A DNA stretch of 64,000 bases from assembly GCF_002077155.1 (NCBI RefSeq), contig NZ_CP015027.1, forward strand, positions 2,024,501-2,088,500. Reading direction: 5' to 3'. Below are positions 44,722 through 53,571 of this stretch, one piece after another. The position numbers and the translations under genes are program-made. The DNA comes from Sporosarcina sp. P33 (lineage in GTDB: Bacteria; Bacillota; Bacilli; Bacillales_A; Planococcaceae). Below the pieces are notes generated by a model. It ran no database searches and was not told the DNA's origin. It saw nothing but the letters and a program-made list of their open reading frames with translations. Each line of letters starts with the position of its first letter. Position 1 is the first letter of the stretch.

Positions 44722-45411
44722 ATGAAAGAGTTTACTGTTCTGGTTGCGGATGACGATAAGGAAATTCGTGAAGGAATTGAGATTTATTTGAAAAATGAAG
44801 GATATCATGTGCTGAAAGCGAAAGATGGTCAAGAAGCACTGGAGTTATTGACGTCCCATGATATCCATTTACTGATTTTAGATATTATGATGCCAAATAT
44901 GGATGGGATCACGGCGACATTCAAAATACGGGAACTGCAAAATATCCCAATCATCATGTTGAGTGCAAAAGTGGAGGATTCAGATAAAATTCACGGGCTG
45001 TCGGTCGGCGCGGACGATTATGTGACGAAACCGTTTCATCCGCTTGAACTGATGGCGCGGGTAAAGTCGCAGCTTCGCAGGTATGTGCAGCTTGGGACAT
45101 ATGAAGGACAGAAAATCATTGAAGTCAACGGGCTCGTTCTGAATGAAGAAGAAAAAGAGCTGACGGTGGATGGGACACCGGTCCGGCTGACTCCGATTGA
45201 ATTTAAAATCACAGAACTGTTGATGAAACATCCTGGCCGCGTATTTTCTATTAATGAAATTTATGAACGCGTATGGAATGAAGAAGCCTATAACGCAGAA
45301 AATATTGTGGCGGTGCACATCCGGAAAATCCGGGAGAAAATTGAGGCGGATCCTAAAAATCCCCGATATGTGAAGGTGGTGTGGGGCGTTGGCTACAAAA
45401 TCGAGAAATAG
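44722..45411 (+). CDS. OmpR-family response regulator
   Basis: A 229-residue regulator. The receiver domain (1-120) has the acidic pocket ADDD (9-12), phospho-acceptor Asp54 in LILDIMMP and Lys in TKPF; the winged-helix domain (about 130-229) is of the OmpR/PhoB type and ends in WGVGYKIEK. It should be phosphorylated by the kinase encoded downstream. The ATG at 44722 lies 6 bases after GGGGTG; an earlier GTG overlaps that site. The last 23 bases overlap the small membrane ORF. Confidence 0.93.
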   Translation: MKEFTVLVADDDKEIREGIEIYLKNEGYHVLKAKDGQEALELLTSHDIHLLILDIMMPNMDGITATFKIRELQNIPIIMLSAKVEDSDKIHGLSVGADDYVTKPFHPLELMARVKSQLRRYVQLGTYEGQKIIEVNGLVLNEEEKELTVDGTPVRLTPIEFKITELLMKHPGRVFSINEIYERVWNEEAYNAENIVAVHIRKIREKIEADPKNPRYVKVVWGVGYKIEK

Positions 45412-45568
45412 AAACGGACTTTTCCTATCGCTCATTGCGATTGCGCTCGCACTGGGCAGTCTCGCATATTGCGCATCTTTTGCGGTCGACCTTTTCGTCA
45501 GTGGATGGGAACGGCTGAGCTTTGCTGCCGATTACTTCGGGAGAATCATCAGGGGAGGAGCTGTGTGA
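45389..45568 (+). CDS. Candidate 59-residue membrane protein between regulator and kinase genes
   Basis: A TTG-started frame that overlaps the end of the regulator gene by 23 bases and whose stop shares a base with the kinase ATG (TGATG). It reads basic N-terminus (ATKSRNRNG), one clear membrane helix (LFLSLIAIALALGSLAYCAS), an aromatic linker (VSGWERLSF) and RIIRGGAV. AAGGTGG lies 9 bases before the TTG. It is the only way the 157 bases between regulator and kinase encode natural protein. Position and coupling suggest a small accessory of the kinase. No family recognised. Confidence 0.6.
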   Translation: MATKSRNRNGLFLSLIAIALALGSLAYCASFAVDLFVSGWERLSFAADYFGRIIRGGAV

Positions 45569-47760
45569 TGAATAAACAGATAAAACTCGCCGTCTGGTCA
45601 GCGCTCGTAACGCTTGTGTTAATTGCACTGCCATCCGTCATTCATTATGCACCACAGCTTGTCGGCAAGTCATTTACAGACCAGCGTGACTTTAAATACA
45701 GAGTGCAACAAACATACGACAATCTGTCAGCAGCCGTACTGAATCCGCTTGATTTGGAAAAAGCCGAGAAAGAACTGCGTGTTTTTCCAGGCGAAATTGC
45801 GGAGCACCGGGAACGTTACGGCACGCTGACTGAGCAGCTGGACAATATCCAGCAACAATATGCGGACCGGATTACAGAGGCAAAAGACAGCGAAAATGAA
45901 ACTTTGCTGCTGGCGCTCGTCAAAGAGCGAAATATGAAAATTGACGACATACAGAAGAACTTTGAAAGCGACAGTTATGTAGAAGATAAAATTCGGTCAG
46001 AAAAAGCTGCAAATCTGGCGCGCTTTATAAAAGAAACGAAAAATAACCTGGATATGAATTTGCCGATCTCCTATGACTTGGTTAACACGGAAACAGGAGA
46101 ACGCTTTACTAAAGGTAATATTGAGAAAGCAGCGCTGTACCGGGAAGTCTTTGACGACGCCCGCGGTTATTTTAAGGCTGACTCCGCAGTCTATGACAAC
46201 GGCTATTCTGACTATTCAATGGATGAAGAAACGTCATTCGACGGGGAAGCGAGTATCAGCAATCCGCCTGAATATTTTAAGGGCACCATCATAATCCCGT
46301 CAGACGCGGCAACCATTGGTGCACTTGCTCAGGAGAATGACGCTTTTATCCGCGGGAAATACATGCTCTATGCGCTGTGGATTGCGGGTGCCCTTGCATT
46401 GGCAGCATTATTGACCGTCATAAAGTTCCGGAAAGAGTGGGTCTTGAATGTTAGGTTTTCTGCTGTCTATGCACGATGGAAAGTGGATGTGAGAATCGCT
46501 CTCGTTCTATTGACGGGATTTGTCTTGGCCATCTATATACAATCTGCGGTTTATAGAGTGTTAAACCAATTCACTTATCTGACTTTAGGGGCAGCCGGTA
46601 ATATGGTCGTCAGTTTCTTTCTGTTCGGCGTTCTGTTAACAGCATTGCTGGCATTTCAAACAGTACATGTAGTCGAGCTTTACAAGAAGACCAGTCAATG
46701 GGAAAACGCATGGCGTGAAAGCTTTGCATTGCAATTTGTGCGCGATGTTAAGGGGCTATTTGACAATCGGACAATCGGTGTGCAATTGCTTGTATTGCTG
46801 GTCATATTTTTTCTGGCAGGCATAGGCTTTGCAGGCGCCCTTTATGATTCCGCACTGATGCTTATTTATGTGTTTTGTGTACTGTTCGTGGCGTTGCCTG
46901 CATTATTTCTATTGGTCAAGAAGGCAGCGTACCTGAACAGAATTCTGGCCGCTACAAATGATATGGCAGCAGGCCACCTGACGCAGGAGATACCGGTAAG
47001 GGGAAAATCCCCGCTTGCAAAACACGCAGCGAACTTAAATAATTTGCGTGAAGGCGTCCGTGTATCGATCAATGAACAAGCGAAAAGTGAACGATTGAAG
47101 ACGGAACTCATCACAAATGTCAGTCATGATTTGCGGACACCGCTCACTTCTATTATCACGTATACCGATTTATTAAAAGATGAAACCCTGTCGGCAGAAG
47201 AACGGGCAAAGTATGTCGGCATTCTGGATCAGAAATCCCAGCGTTTGAAAACACTTATCGAAGATTTGTTTGAAGTGTCGAAGATGGCAAGCGGTAATTT
47301 GGAAATGGTGAAACAGCGTGTCGATTTGAATCAGCTGATGCAGCAAGCGTTAGCAGAACATGCAGAAGAGTTTACGGAGCGGGACTTGCATGTTCGCGCA
47401 GCTTTGCCGGAAGCACCCGTCTTTGCGCAAGTGGACGGTCAAAAGTGGTGGCGCGTCCTTGATAATTTGCTCATCAATGTATGGAAGTATGCATTGCCCG
47501 GCACAAGAGTGTACCTCAACCTTCAGCAGATTGGCCCGAACGCACGGATAATCCTGAAGAATGTGGCGAAGTACGAGCTGGGTGACAATACCGATGAATT
47601 ATTTGAGCGTTTCAAGCGAGGCGATGAATCAAGGCAGACGGAAGGCTCCGGCCTTGGTCTGGCTATCGCACAGTCTATTGTAGAACTGCATGGCGGCAAA
47701 ATGGAAGTCGAGGTGGACGGTGATTTATTTAAAGTAGTAATAGACATCGCGGGTGACTAA
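45568..47760 (+). CDS. Multi-helix sensor histidine kinase
   Basis: A 730-residue kinase. Helix 1 (about 9-27) is followed by an extracellular domain of some 235 residues, rich in charged residues; five more helices follow (about 266-288, 308-329, 341-368, 406-427, 431-450), then a HAMP-like segment and the kinase core with phospho-acceptor His520 in VSHDLRTPLTS. The ATP-binding part has DNLLINVWKYA as N box and EGSGLGLAIAQSIVELHGG as G2; the usual DxGxG G1 box is replaced by a LKNVAKYEL-type segment followed by LFERFKRGD, as in a known Firmicutes kinase branch. GGGGAGGAG precedes the ATG. Ligand unknown. Confidence 0.9.
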   Translation: MNKQIKLAVWSALVTLVLIALPSVIHYAPQLVGKSFTDQRDFKYRVQQTYDNLSAAVLNPLDLEKAEKELRVFPGEIAEHRERYGTLTEQLDNIQQQYADRITEAKDSENETLLLALVKERNMKIDDIQKNFESDSYVEDKIRSEKAANLARFIKETKNNLDMNLPISYDLVNTETGERFTKGNIEKAALYREVFDDARGYFKADSAVYDNGYSDYSMDEETSFDGEASISNPPEYFKGTIIIPSDAATIGALAQENDAFIRGKYMLYALWIAGALALAALLTVIKFRKEWVLNVRFSAVYARWKVDVRIALVLLTGFVLAIYIQSAVYRVLNQFTYLTLGAAGNMVVSFFLFGVLLTALLAFQTVHVVELYKKTSQWENAWRESFALQFVRDVKGLFDNRTIGVQLLVLLVIFFLAGIGFAGALYDSALMLIYVFCVLFVALPALFLLVKKAAYLNRILAATNDMAAGHLTQEIPVRGKSPLAKHAANLNNLREGVRVSINEQAKSERLKTELITNVSHDLRTPLTSIITYTDLLKDETLSAEERAKYVGILDQKSQRLKTLIEDLFEVSKMASGNLEMVKQRVDLNQLMQQALAEHAEEFTERDLHVRAALPEAPVFAQVDGQKWWRVLDNLLINVWKYALPGTRVYLNLQQIGPNARIILKNVAKYELGDNTDELFERFKRGDESRQTEGSGLGLAIAQSIVELHGGKMEVEVDGDLFKVVIDIAGD

Positions 47761-47766
47761 ATAGAT

Positions 47767-47809
47767 ATAACGCGTTATGGGATAAAATTCCTGTTTCGCG
47801 TTATTTTTT
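47767..47809 (+). terminator. Terminator of the two-component operon
   Basis: The hairpin ATAACGCG...CGCGTTAT is followed by TTTTT, 7 bases after the stop. Confidence 0.78.
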
Positions 47810-47827
47810 GACATTTTAGAGGAATCG

Positions 47828-47853
47828 GTTTTGTTTTTGACGAATAAGGGTAT
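47828..47853 (+). promoter_or_regulatory. Candidate sigma-B promoter of the acidic protein gene
   Basis: GTTTTG, 14 bp, GGGTAT: perfect -10, four of six in the -35, 51 bp before the start codon. Confidence 0.55.
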
Positions 47854-47904
47854 GTATAGGGAGTGCAGTCTCTTTAATGACAGCATGAAAGGGAGGAATG
47901 GAAT

Positions 47905-48267
47905 ATGACAATTGTTGACGGGAAGTATCCAAACAAAAAAGATCTGACGCCAAAAGTAATGGAAATCGATGAGCAGACCGATACAGTCGAAGGTGTAGTA
48001 GTACCTGACGAATTACCGCTTGCTGATCCGGCGGATTCTGATTCAAGTGCGGAGTTCAGGGAAAATGCACAGGACGATACAGGGGAACATAAACCTTCTG
48101 CTTACAGTCAAAATAAATCACCAAGCCAAAATTATCATGATCTGACACCGGGCGAGCAATTCCCGTATGGAGATCAGGAGGCATATAACCGCGAATACAA
48201 CCGCGAAGCGCACGACCAGTGGAATGAACACAAGAATATCAAAAAGAATGATGATTCTCCGTTGTAA
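47905..48267 (+). CDS. Acidic hydrophilic protein, unknown function
   Basis: A 120-residue protein that looks largely disordered: Asp/Glu-rich in the first half (PLADPADSDSSAEFRENAQD), Asn/His/Tyr-rich in the second (EQFPYGDQEAYNREYNREAH). No signal peptide or membrane helix. AAAGGGAGG stands before the ATG. The sigma-B-like promoter upstream hints at a stress protein. No family named. Confidence 0.75.
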   Translation: MTIVDGKYPNKKDLTPKVMEIDEQTDTVEGVVVPDELPLADPADSDSSAEFRENAQDDTGEHKPSAYSQNKSPSQNYHDLTPGEQFPYGDQEAYNREYNREAHDQWNEHKNIKKNDDSPL

Positions 48268-48300
48268 GTCAGCCCGCCCATAGCGCGAGGCTGTTTTTAG
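48268..48300 (+). terminator. Terminator of the acidic protein gene
   Basis: The hairpin CAGCCcGC...GCgaGGCTG is followed by TTTTTA, directly after the stop codon. Confidence 0.75.
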
Positions 48301-48325
48301 ATTAACTGATGAAAGGGTGGAAAGA

Positions 48326-48787
48326 ATGGGTGCGCAGCAACAATTCTCCATGGCAAGAGGCTATACGTTAAGCCGTCTCAAACGGGCAGACGAACATATG
48401 TGGGACGCACAGCCAGAAGGGTTTTCCAATACGGTGCGATGGAACGCGGGGCATATTTATGAGTCTGCAGAAGATTTTCTGAGCCGTGCAATGAATGACT
48501 ACCCAGTCGCCAAGGCGGAGTGGGCAGAATTCTTTTCATCGGGTACAAGCCCCTCTTCATGGCCCGGTATTCCGCCGGCGGAAGAAGAGCTGATTGCCGC
48601 ATTGAAAGATCAGGGCAAACGAATCTCGCAGCTGACTGAAGAACAATTGGCATATCGGCTGGACCCGCCGCTGTCTATCGGCAAACTGATCACGATGGAA
48701 ACTGTCGATGAAGTTCTGCAATTTCTAACCTGGCATGAAGGCATGCACGCAGGCTTAATAGACGGCCTAATGAAAGTAAATAAGTAA
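48326..48787 (+). CDS. DinB/YfiT-like metalloprotein
   Basis: A 153-residue four-helix bundle of the DinB superfamily. Histidines of the metal triad are visible in WNAGHIYESAE and in LTWHEGMHAGLIDG. The superfamily includes bacillithiol-dependent transferases and many uncharacterised members, so a thiol-transferase role is only possible. The ATG at 48326 follows AAAGGGTGG. Single-gene unit with a terminator. Confidence 0.88.
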   Translation: MGAQQQFSMARGYTLSRLKRADEHMWDAQPEGFSNTVRWNAGHIYESAEDFLSRAMNDYPVAKAEWAEFFSSGTSPSSWPGIPPAEEELIAALKDQGKRISQLTEEQLAYRLDPPLSIGKLITMETVDEVLQFLTWHEGMHAGLIDGLMKVNK

Positions 48788-48789
48788 AG

Positions 48790-48823
48790 CTGAACAGTCA
48801 GAATATATCTGGCTGTTTTTTTA
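48790..48823 (+). terminator. Terminator of the DinB-like gene
   Basis: The hairpin AACAGtCAGA...TCTGgCTGTT is followed by seven T residues. Confidence 0.85.
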
Positions 48824-48887
48824 TGTGCAGAAAAATGCACCTCCCCAATCATCCAATAAACCGCGCCATTGCAAGTCTTGCATCACG

Positions 48888-48905
48888 CTCAGCCTTAAGT
48901 CTGAG
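48888..48905 (+). promoter_or_regulatory. LiaR box upstream of liaI
   Basis: CTCAGCCTTAAGTCTGAG is an 18-bp palindrome with one unpaired position per arm. It lies 81 bp before the liaI start. LiaR/VraR-type regulators bind such TCTNAGAC/CTTAAG-centred palindromes. A possible -10, TATAAA, is at 48949-48954. Confidence 0.65.
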
Positions 48906-48985
48906 TTAGAAATCCGCTATGGGACCGTCGGAGAAAACAGAAATTCATTATAAACTAAAGTTACAAATGAAGGGAGGACATCAAC

Positions 48986-49330
48986 ATGAAGAAATTTGGA
49001 TTATTCCTGCTGGGCATCATAGCAGGTTTGGCATTGGTAGTAAATCTGGGTTCAATTATCGCGCTGGCCATAACAGGTGCGATTGCGCTCGTCAGTTTCC
49101 ATTATTGGAGAAAGAGTTATTCGATGTTCGCGAAAGTATTTTGGATGGCTGTATTGATCATCAGTCTGATTGGCTCTATTTCAAACATCGGTGCATTCAT
49201 TGGAATTATCGCACTGATCGGGGTCTATTATGTATGGCGCCAGTGGAATGACCGCAATGTGAATCCGGACGTAACATCAGATGACCCGTTTACGAATTTT
49301 GAACGCCAGTGGAATGAATTGACAAAATAA
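48986..49330 (+). CDS. liaI: LiaI-like small membrane protein
   Basis: A 114-residue protein with three to four predicted helices (about 4-20, 24-40, 52-68, 70-86) and a polar tail (NVNPDVTSDDPFTNFERQWN). It is the first gene of the lia operon, 14 bases before the LiaH-like gene, and in Bacillus LiaI anchors LiaH at the membrane. It is shorter in sequence similarity than in position: the assignment leans on gene order. AGGGAGG precedes the ATG. Confidence 0.82.
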   Translation: MKKFGLFLLGIIAGLALVVNLGSIIALAITGAIALVSFHYWRKSYSMFAKVFWMAVLIISLIGSISNIGAFIGIIALIGVYYVWRQWNDRNVNPDVTSDDPFTNFERQWNELTK

Positions 49331-49344
49331 AGGAGAGATGAATA

Positions 49345-49977
49345 ATGAACGCATTTTGGCATCGATTAAAATATACTGTACAGGAAGATTTGAGCACGCT
49401 GCTGGACAAGCCGCAAAAGAAAGAGAATCCGCTTGCGTTATTGAATCAATATTTCTTAGACGCACAAAAGCAAACGGCAGAAATCGGGAAATTGCTTGAG
49501 CGTCAAGGACGCCTGAAAGAAGAGCTGGAAAATGAACGGCAAGACGCAGATTTGATGGCGATGAAACGCCGACGTCAGCTGGAATTGGCTGAAGCAACGG
49601 GTGAAGCGGAGCTGATCGCGTTTGCGCAACAGGAAGTGGAAGCGTATGAAGGACGGGTGGCCCGATTGTCAGCGAGTATTCAGGATGCTGTGCAGGAATT
49701 GCTGTCATTAGAACGGAAATTTGAAGAAATGAAGCACCGCGTGAAGGATATGCGGGTCCGTCAGCTGCAGCTGATGGGCAAAGAAAACGTCATGCGCGCA
49801 AAGGAAAAAATGGATCGTTTCGTGAAGCCGGACAGCACAATCTCATCGCTTGATGACTTGCATTCGTTCATTGAAGACCTTGGCGGCAGCACGGGAAGAG
49901 CGCAGTCTCACTCTTCCATGGAGCAGCGACTTGATTCATTGGAGAAATCTAACGCAAAATCTCAGGATATTGTGTAA
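49345..49977 (+). CDS. liaH: LiaH, PspA/IM30 family phage-shock protein
   Basis: A 210-residue, almost entirely alpha-helical coiled-coil protein of the PspA/Vipp1 family (QKKENPLALLNQYFLDAQKQ near the start; VRQLQLMGKENVMRAKEKM in the middle). It forms large rings that bind and protect stressed membrane. AAGGAGAG precedes the ATG. The tail from about residue 170 is serine-rich and probably disordered. Confidence 0.93.
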   Translation: MNAFWHRLKYTVQEDLSTLLDKPQKKENPLALLNQYFLDAQKQTAEIGKLLERQGRLKEELENERQDADLMAMKRRRQLELAEATGEAELIAFAQQEVEAYEGRVARLSASIQDAVQELLSLERKFEEMKHRVKDMRVRQLQLMGKENVMRAKEKMDRFVKPDSTISSLDDLHSFIEDLGGSTGRAQSHSSMEQRLDSLEKSNAKSQDIV

Positions 49978-50027
49978 ACTATAGGAGGGAGCTATGCGCT
50001 TCCTCTGCCGGGAAGGGAGAGAATGAA

Positions 50028-50729
50028 ATGGCAAAGATGGATTCTTCTAAAGTCTCTGTATATGTTCTGGGTTTGCTGACAATAGCGTTTGTCGAATCCT
50101 TGTTATTTTCAAATGGTAATTTTATTTTCCTCCTTCTCGGTTGGGGATGCCTTGATTATGGCTATCGAAAGCGGGAGAAATGGACAGCGATTGCGGGAAT
50201 TGTCTTCATCGTCATTGCACTTTTGACATTATGGAGCGTACGGCTGCTGATCCTGGCGATTGTACTGTACATTATCCTGAAATTATGGAGGGGCACACCG
50301 GCCGATGAAGTCTTTGGTGATTTGACAAAGCCGAGGAAAAGACGGTCACAAGGTTTATGGAGGAATCGTCTATTTTCCGTCCAATCTACCCCGTTCTCAA
50401 CGTATGAGTGGGAAGATGTGCACTTGCAGGGGTTTTTCGGTGATGTACATGTCGATGTGACGGATACAGTTTTGCCTAAAGGTGCTTCTACGATTTCGAT
50501 TCGTCAAATCTTTGGAAGAATTACAATAGAAGTGCCGTATGATATTCCGGTCAGGATTCATTATGCGACATTGTACGGTGAGGCGAAGATGTTAGAGAAT
50601 GACACACAGCAATTATTTAATGAGTCTGTGCAGGAACAGGATGGCTATGGAACGAAACGGCCGAATGATCCTGAATTGATCATTACGTTATTTACATGGA
50701 TCGGCGATGTGGAGGTGCGCAGAAAATGA
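50028..50729 (+). CDS. liaF: LiaF, inhibitor of the LiaRS system
   Basis: A 233-residue protein: N-terminal membrane helices (about 9-90) and a C-terminal cell-wall-active antibiotic response domain (FSTYEWEDVHLQGFFGDVHV onwards, residues about 125-233). In Bacillus LiaF keeps LiaS inactive in unstressed cells. Its stop overlaps the liaS start (ATGA), a typical arrangement for balanced synthesis. GGGAGAG precedes the ATG. Confidence 0.93.
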   Translation: MAKMDSSKVSVYVLGLLTIAFVESLLFSNGNFIFLLLGWGCLDYGYRKREKWTAIAGIVFIVIALLTLWSVRLLILAIVLYIILKLWRGTPADEVFGDLTKPRKRRSQGLWRNRLFSVQSTPFSTYEWEDVHLQGFFGDVHVDVTDTVLPKGASTISIRQIFGRITIEVPYDIPVRIHYATLYGEAKMLENDTQQLFNESVQEQDGYGTKRPNDPELIITLFTWIGDVEVRRK

Positions 50730-51769
50730 AAGCAATCATAGGGCGCACCATCTTGTTGACGCTGATGTTCAGCGTGATTATCGCCATCTTTTTCTATTTC
50801 TTTATCAATGTGCCGCTTGAAGAATATCGCGGATTGCTGTTTAATACGGAAGCTGCAGATATGCCGCTGCTCGCCTGGCTGTTCACGACGATTTTCATCA
50901 TCAGCCTAGGGCTCGCAAGCTGGATCAGCCTGCACAGCAGGATGAAAGAGAATGTGATTATCGGGAAGCTGGAAGATCTCTATGCCAAGCAGCAATTTAC
51001 GCATTCCCATAAGATGAAGAAAAAAATGAATCGCTCGATTGAACAGTTGTATGAAGTGTTGGAAGCACAGAGGAGCAGTTTGCGGCGGATTACTGATGAA
51101 CGGGTCGAAACGCAGGATAGAATTATTCAAGAACGAATCGTCCAAGAACGTCAGCGATTGGCGAGAGAGCTGCATGATTCGGTGTCCCAGCAGCTATTCG
51201 CGGCTTCGATGCTTTTGTCAGCGCTCGTAGAACAGTCGGATGAAGACTCTATTCATAAGCCGCTGCTGCAAGTGGAAAAAATGGTTCAGCAGGCCCAGCT
51301 TGAGATGCGGGCGCTGCTCCTTCATTTACGCCCAGCTGCACTGCATAATAAGACACTTGCACAGGGGCTGGAAGAGCTGCTTCAGGAATTACAGGAAAAA
51401 GTGACGTTTGACATTACGCACCGGTTAGAAGATATCGAGTTATCCAAAGGTGCAGAAGATCATTTATTCCGAATCGCACAGGAAACGTTATCAAATACAC
51501 TTCGGCATGCGCAAGCAACGGAAGTGGAAGTGTTATTGATTGAACGGGCTGGACTCGCTATTTTGCGCGTGCAGGACAATGGAGTCGGGTTTAAACAGGA
51601 TGACGGAAAAGGCGGCTCATACGGCCTGCAAAATGTACAGGAACGTGCGATTGAAATTGGCGGAAGCTGTAAGATTGTATCGGTGCCTTCCCAAGGAACC
51701 ATTGTGGAAGTGAAATTGCCGATTCTGAAAGGGGAGCTGGCGGATGATTCGAGTATTATTAGTGGATGA
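50726..51769 (+). CDS. liaS: LiaS sensor histidine kinase
   Basis: A 347-residue NarL/DesK-class kinase with two membrane helices (about 6-26 and 45-67) and a very short outer loop, marking an intramembrane-sensing kinase. The phospho-acceptor is His150 in [12 protein letters not shown]; the ATPase part has [10 protein letters not shown] and DNGVGF. It responds to cell-wall antibiotics through LiaF. Translation is coupled to liaF (GGAGGTG inside liaF) and overlaps liaR by 26 bases. Confidence 0.94.
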   Translation: MKAIIGRTILLTLMFSVIIAIFFYFFINVPLEEYRGLLFNTEAADMPLLAWLFTTIFIISLGLASWISLHSRMKENVIIGKLEDLYAKQQFTHSHKMKKKMNRSIEQLYEVLEAQRSSLRRITDERVETQDRIIQERIVQERQRLARELHDSVSQQLFAASMLLSALVEQSDEDSIHKPLLQVEKMVQQAQLEMRALLLHLRPAALHNKTLAQGLEELLQELQEKVTFDITHRLEDIELSKGAEDHLFRIAQETLSNTLRHAQATEVEVLLIERAGLAILRVQDNGVGFKQDDGKGGSYGLQNVQERAIEIGGSCKIVSVPSQGTIVEVKLPILKGELADDSSIISG

Positions 51770-52376
51770 CCATGAAATGGTGCGGATTGGTGTGTCGACG
51801 TATTTACAGATGCAGCCGGACATCGAAGTAATCGGAGAAGCGGAAAACGGACAGATTGCTGTGGAGAAAGCGCTGGAGCTGCGTCCTGATATTATCCTGA
51901 TGGATATGGTCATGCCAGTCATGAACGGTGCCGAGGCAACGGCGGCCATTATTGCGAAGTGGCCGGAAGCAAAGGTGATCATCGTCACCAGTTTCCTTGA
52001 TGATGATAAACTGTATCCTGCGCTGGAGGCCGGAGCAGTCAGTTATATTTTGAAGACGTCCAATGCAAAGCGCGTGGCTGATGCGATCAGAGATACAATG
52101 CAGGGTCAAACAGTGCTTGAACCAGAAGTGACGTCGAAAATGATGACGAAAATGCGCGCCGGAGATACACATGCCCTGCATGAAGAGTTAACTGACCGCG
52201 AGCTGGAAGTGCTGTTATTATTGGCAAAGGGGAAATCCAATCAGGAAATAGCAGATGAACTGTTTATCGCGCTGAAAACTGTGAAGACGCATGTCAGTAA
52301 TCTATTATCCAAACTCGAAGTCCAGGACCGCACACAGGCGGTTATTTATGCATTTCAGAATAAATTAACGGACTGA
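51744..52376 (+). CDS. liaR: LiaR response regulator
   Basis: A 210-residue NarL/FixJ-type regulator: receiver with VDDH (7-10) and Asp54 in LMDMVMP, then a LuxR-type helix-turn-helix ([18 protein letters not shown] and [14 protein letters not shown]). It should bind the palindrome before liaI and activate the operon. It starts inside liaS with GGGGAG upstream. No terminator is obvious after it; the DnaA-box cluster follows. Confidence 0.95.
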   Translation: MIRVLLVDDHEMVRIGVSTYLQMQPDIEVIGEAENGQIAVEKALELRPDIILMDMVMPVMNGAEATAAIIAKWPEAKVIIVTSFLDDDKLYPALEAGAVSYILKTSNAKRVADAIRDTMQGQTVLEPEVTSKMMTKMRAGDTHALHEELTDRELEVLLLLAKGKSNQEIADELFIALKTVKTHVSNLLSKLEVQDRTQAVIYAFQNKLTD

Positions 52377-52424
52377 CAGTCATAGTGATAGAGAGCAGGA
52401 CATAGTAATAGATACATGCTGTAT

Positions 52425-52576
52425 TGTGGATAAAATGAAATATATGCACGAATAGTCAGAAATTATGGACTTTTCCACAATCTATCCACGCACTATGTGC
52501 ATAAGTAATCAAGTGTATGCAAAAAAATAATGTATGCACATGTGGATAAAGAAATTTTGCCGGAAACTTATCCACT
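52425..52576. promoter_or_regulatory. Cluster of DnaA boxes between liaR and uppP
   Basis: Against TTATNCACA: perfect boxes at 52425-52433 (minus), 52496-52504 (minus, TTATGCACA) and 52541-52549 (minus); one mismatch at 52471-52479 (TTTTCCACA), 52532-52540 (GTATGCACA) and 52568-52576 (TTATCCACT); two mismatches at 52482-52490. Boxes 52532 and 52541 are back to back. No dnaA, dnaN or AT-rich unwinding element is near, so this is not the origin. Clusters like this outside oriC bind DnaA in Bacillus and can titrate it or control a gene. Confidence 0.75.
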
Positions 52577-52650
52577 GCTGCATGCGTCATGGTAGTCTGG
52601 GATAAGAAAATAGAATAGCAGAAGGGAAGCCTTCGCGGAAAGAGAGTCAT

Positions 52651-53481
52651 ATGGAATTATTTGATTTAATTAAAGCGCTGATTTTAGGATTTGTAGAAGG
52701 AATGACGGAATTCGCGCCTGTATCCTCAACAGGTCACTTAATTATTGTCGACGATATGTGGCTGAAGACGGAAGAGTTCCTCGGAAAGTATCCTGCGATT
52801 ACATTCAAGATTGTTATCCAGCTCGGATCCATTTTGGCTGTCGTCGTCGTGTTTTGGAAACGATTGTTCAGTCTCGTCGGCTTATATAAAGTGGACAGCG
52901 GTGTAAAAGTGAGCGAACGTTTTAATTTGCTGCACGTCATCGTGGGGATGTTGCCTGCAGTCATTTTCGGATTTGCGTTCAAGGATTTGATTGATGATTA
53001 TTTATTCGGCGTGGAAACGGTTATTATTGCGCTCGTTGCAGGTGCGCTGCTGATGATTGCGGCTGATAAATTCGGACCGAAGCAGCCGCGTGTAGAGACG
53101 CTGGACCAAATTACATACAGACAGGCGTTCACCGTCGGACTAGTGCAGTGTTTATCACTGTGGCCAGGCTTTTCCCGTTCAGGTGCAACGATTTCAGGTG
53201 GTGTACTGTTCGGGATGAATCACCGGACGGCCGCGGATTTCACATTTATTATGGCAGTGCCGATTATGATGGGCGCGAGCCTAGTGTCGGTATTAAAGAA
53301 CTGGGAGTATATGTCGATGGATGATATCGGCTTTTACGCAGTCGGCTTTTTGAGTGCGTTTATCTTCGCATTGATTTCGATTCGTTTCTTCTTGAAGCTG
53401 ATCTCAAAAGTCAAGCTGATTCCGTTTGCGATTTATCGTATTATACTGGCAGTAATCTTGGCAGTAATTGTGTATTTATAA
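52651..53481 (+). CDS. uppP: Undecaprenyl-diphosphatase (BacA type)
   Basis: A 276-residue membrane enzyme that dephosphorylates undecaprenyl pyrophosphate to recycle the lipid carrier of cell-wall synthesis; overproduction gives bacitracin resistance. Active-site segments are EGMTEFAPVSSTGHL (residues 16-30) and PGFSRSGATISGG. About eight helices. It follows liaR by 274 bp that carry the DnaA-box cluster. GGAAAGAGAG lies upstream of the ATG. Functional link to the lia stress system is clear from their shared target pathway. Confidence 0.95.
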   Translation: MELFDLIKALILGFVEGMTEFAPVSSTGHLIIVDDMWLKTEEFLGKYPAITFKIVIQLGSILAVVVVFWKRLFSLVGLYKVDSGVKVSERFNLLHVIVGMLPAVIFGFAFKDLIDDYLFGVETVIIALVAGALLMIAADKFGPKQPRVETLDQITYRQAFTVGLVQCLSLWPGFSRSGATISGGVLFGMNHRTAADFTFIMAVPIMMGASLVSVLKNWEYMSMDDIGFYAVGFLSAFIFALISIRFFLKLISKVKLIPFAIYRIILAVILAVIVYL

Positions 53482-53488
53482 GAAATAA

Positions 53489-53525
53489 TGCGACCTTTGC
53501 GGAATTGGCAGAGGTCGCTTTTTTG
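53489..53525 (+). terminator. Terminator of uppP
   Basis: The hairpin GCGACCTtTGC...GCAgAGGTCGC is followed by six T residues. Confidence 0.9.
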
Positions 53526-53571
53526 CGGGGAGTGATATAAAGTCTGGCAGCATGTGCCAAAAGCCGTGAGA

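Noticed and set aside
52425-52576. Replication origin
   Set aside because: DnaA boxes are present, but no dnaA, dnaN, rpmH or AT-rich unwinding element adjoins; the flanks are liaR and uppP.
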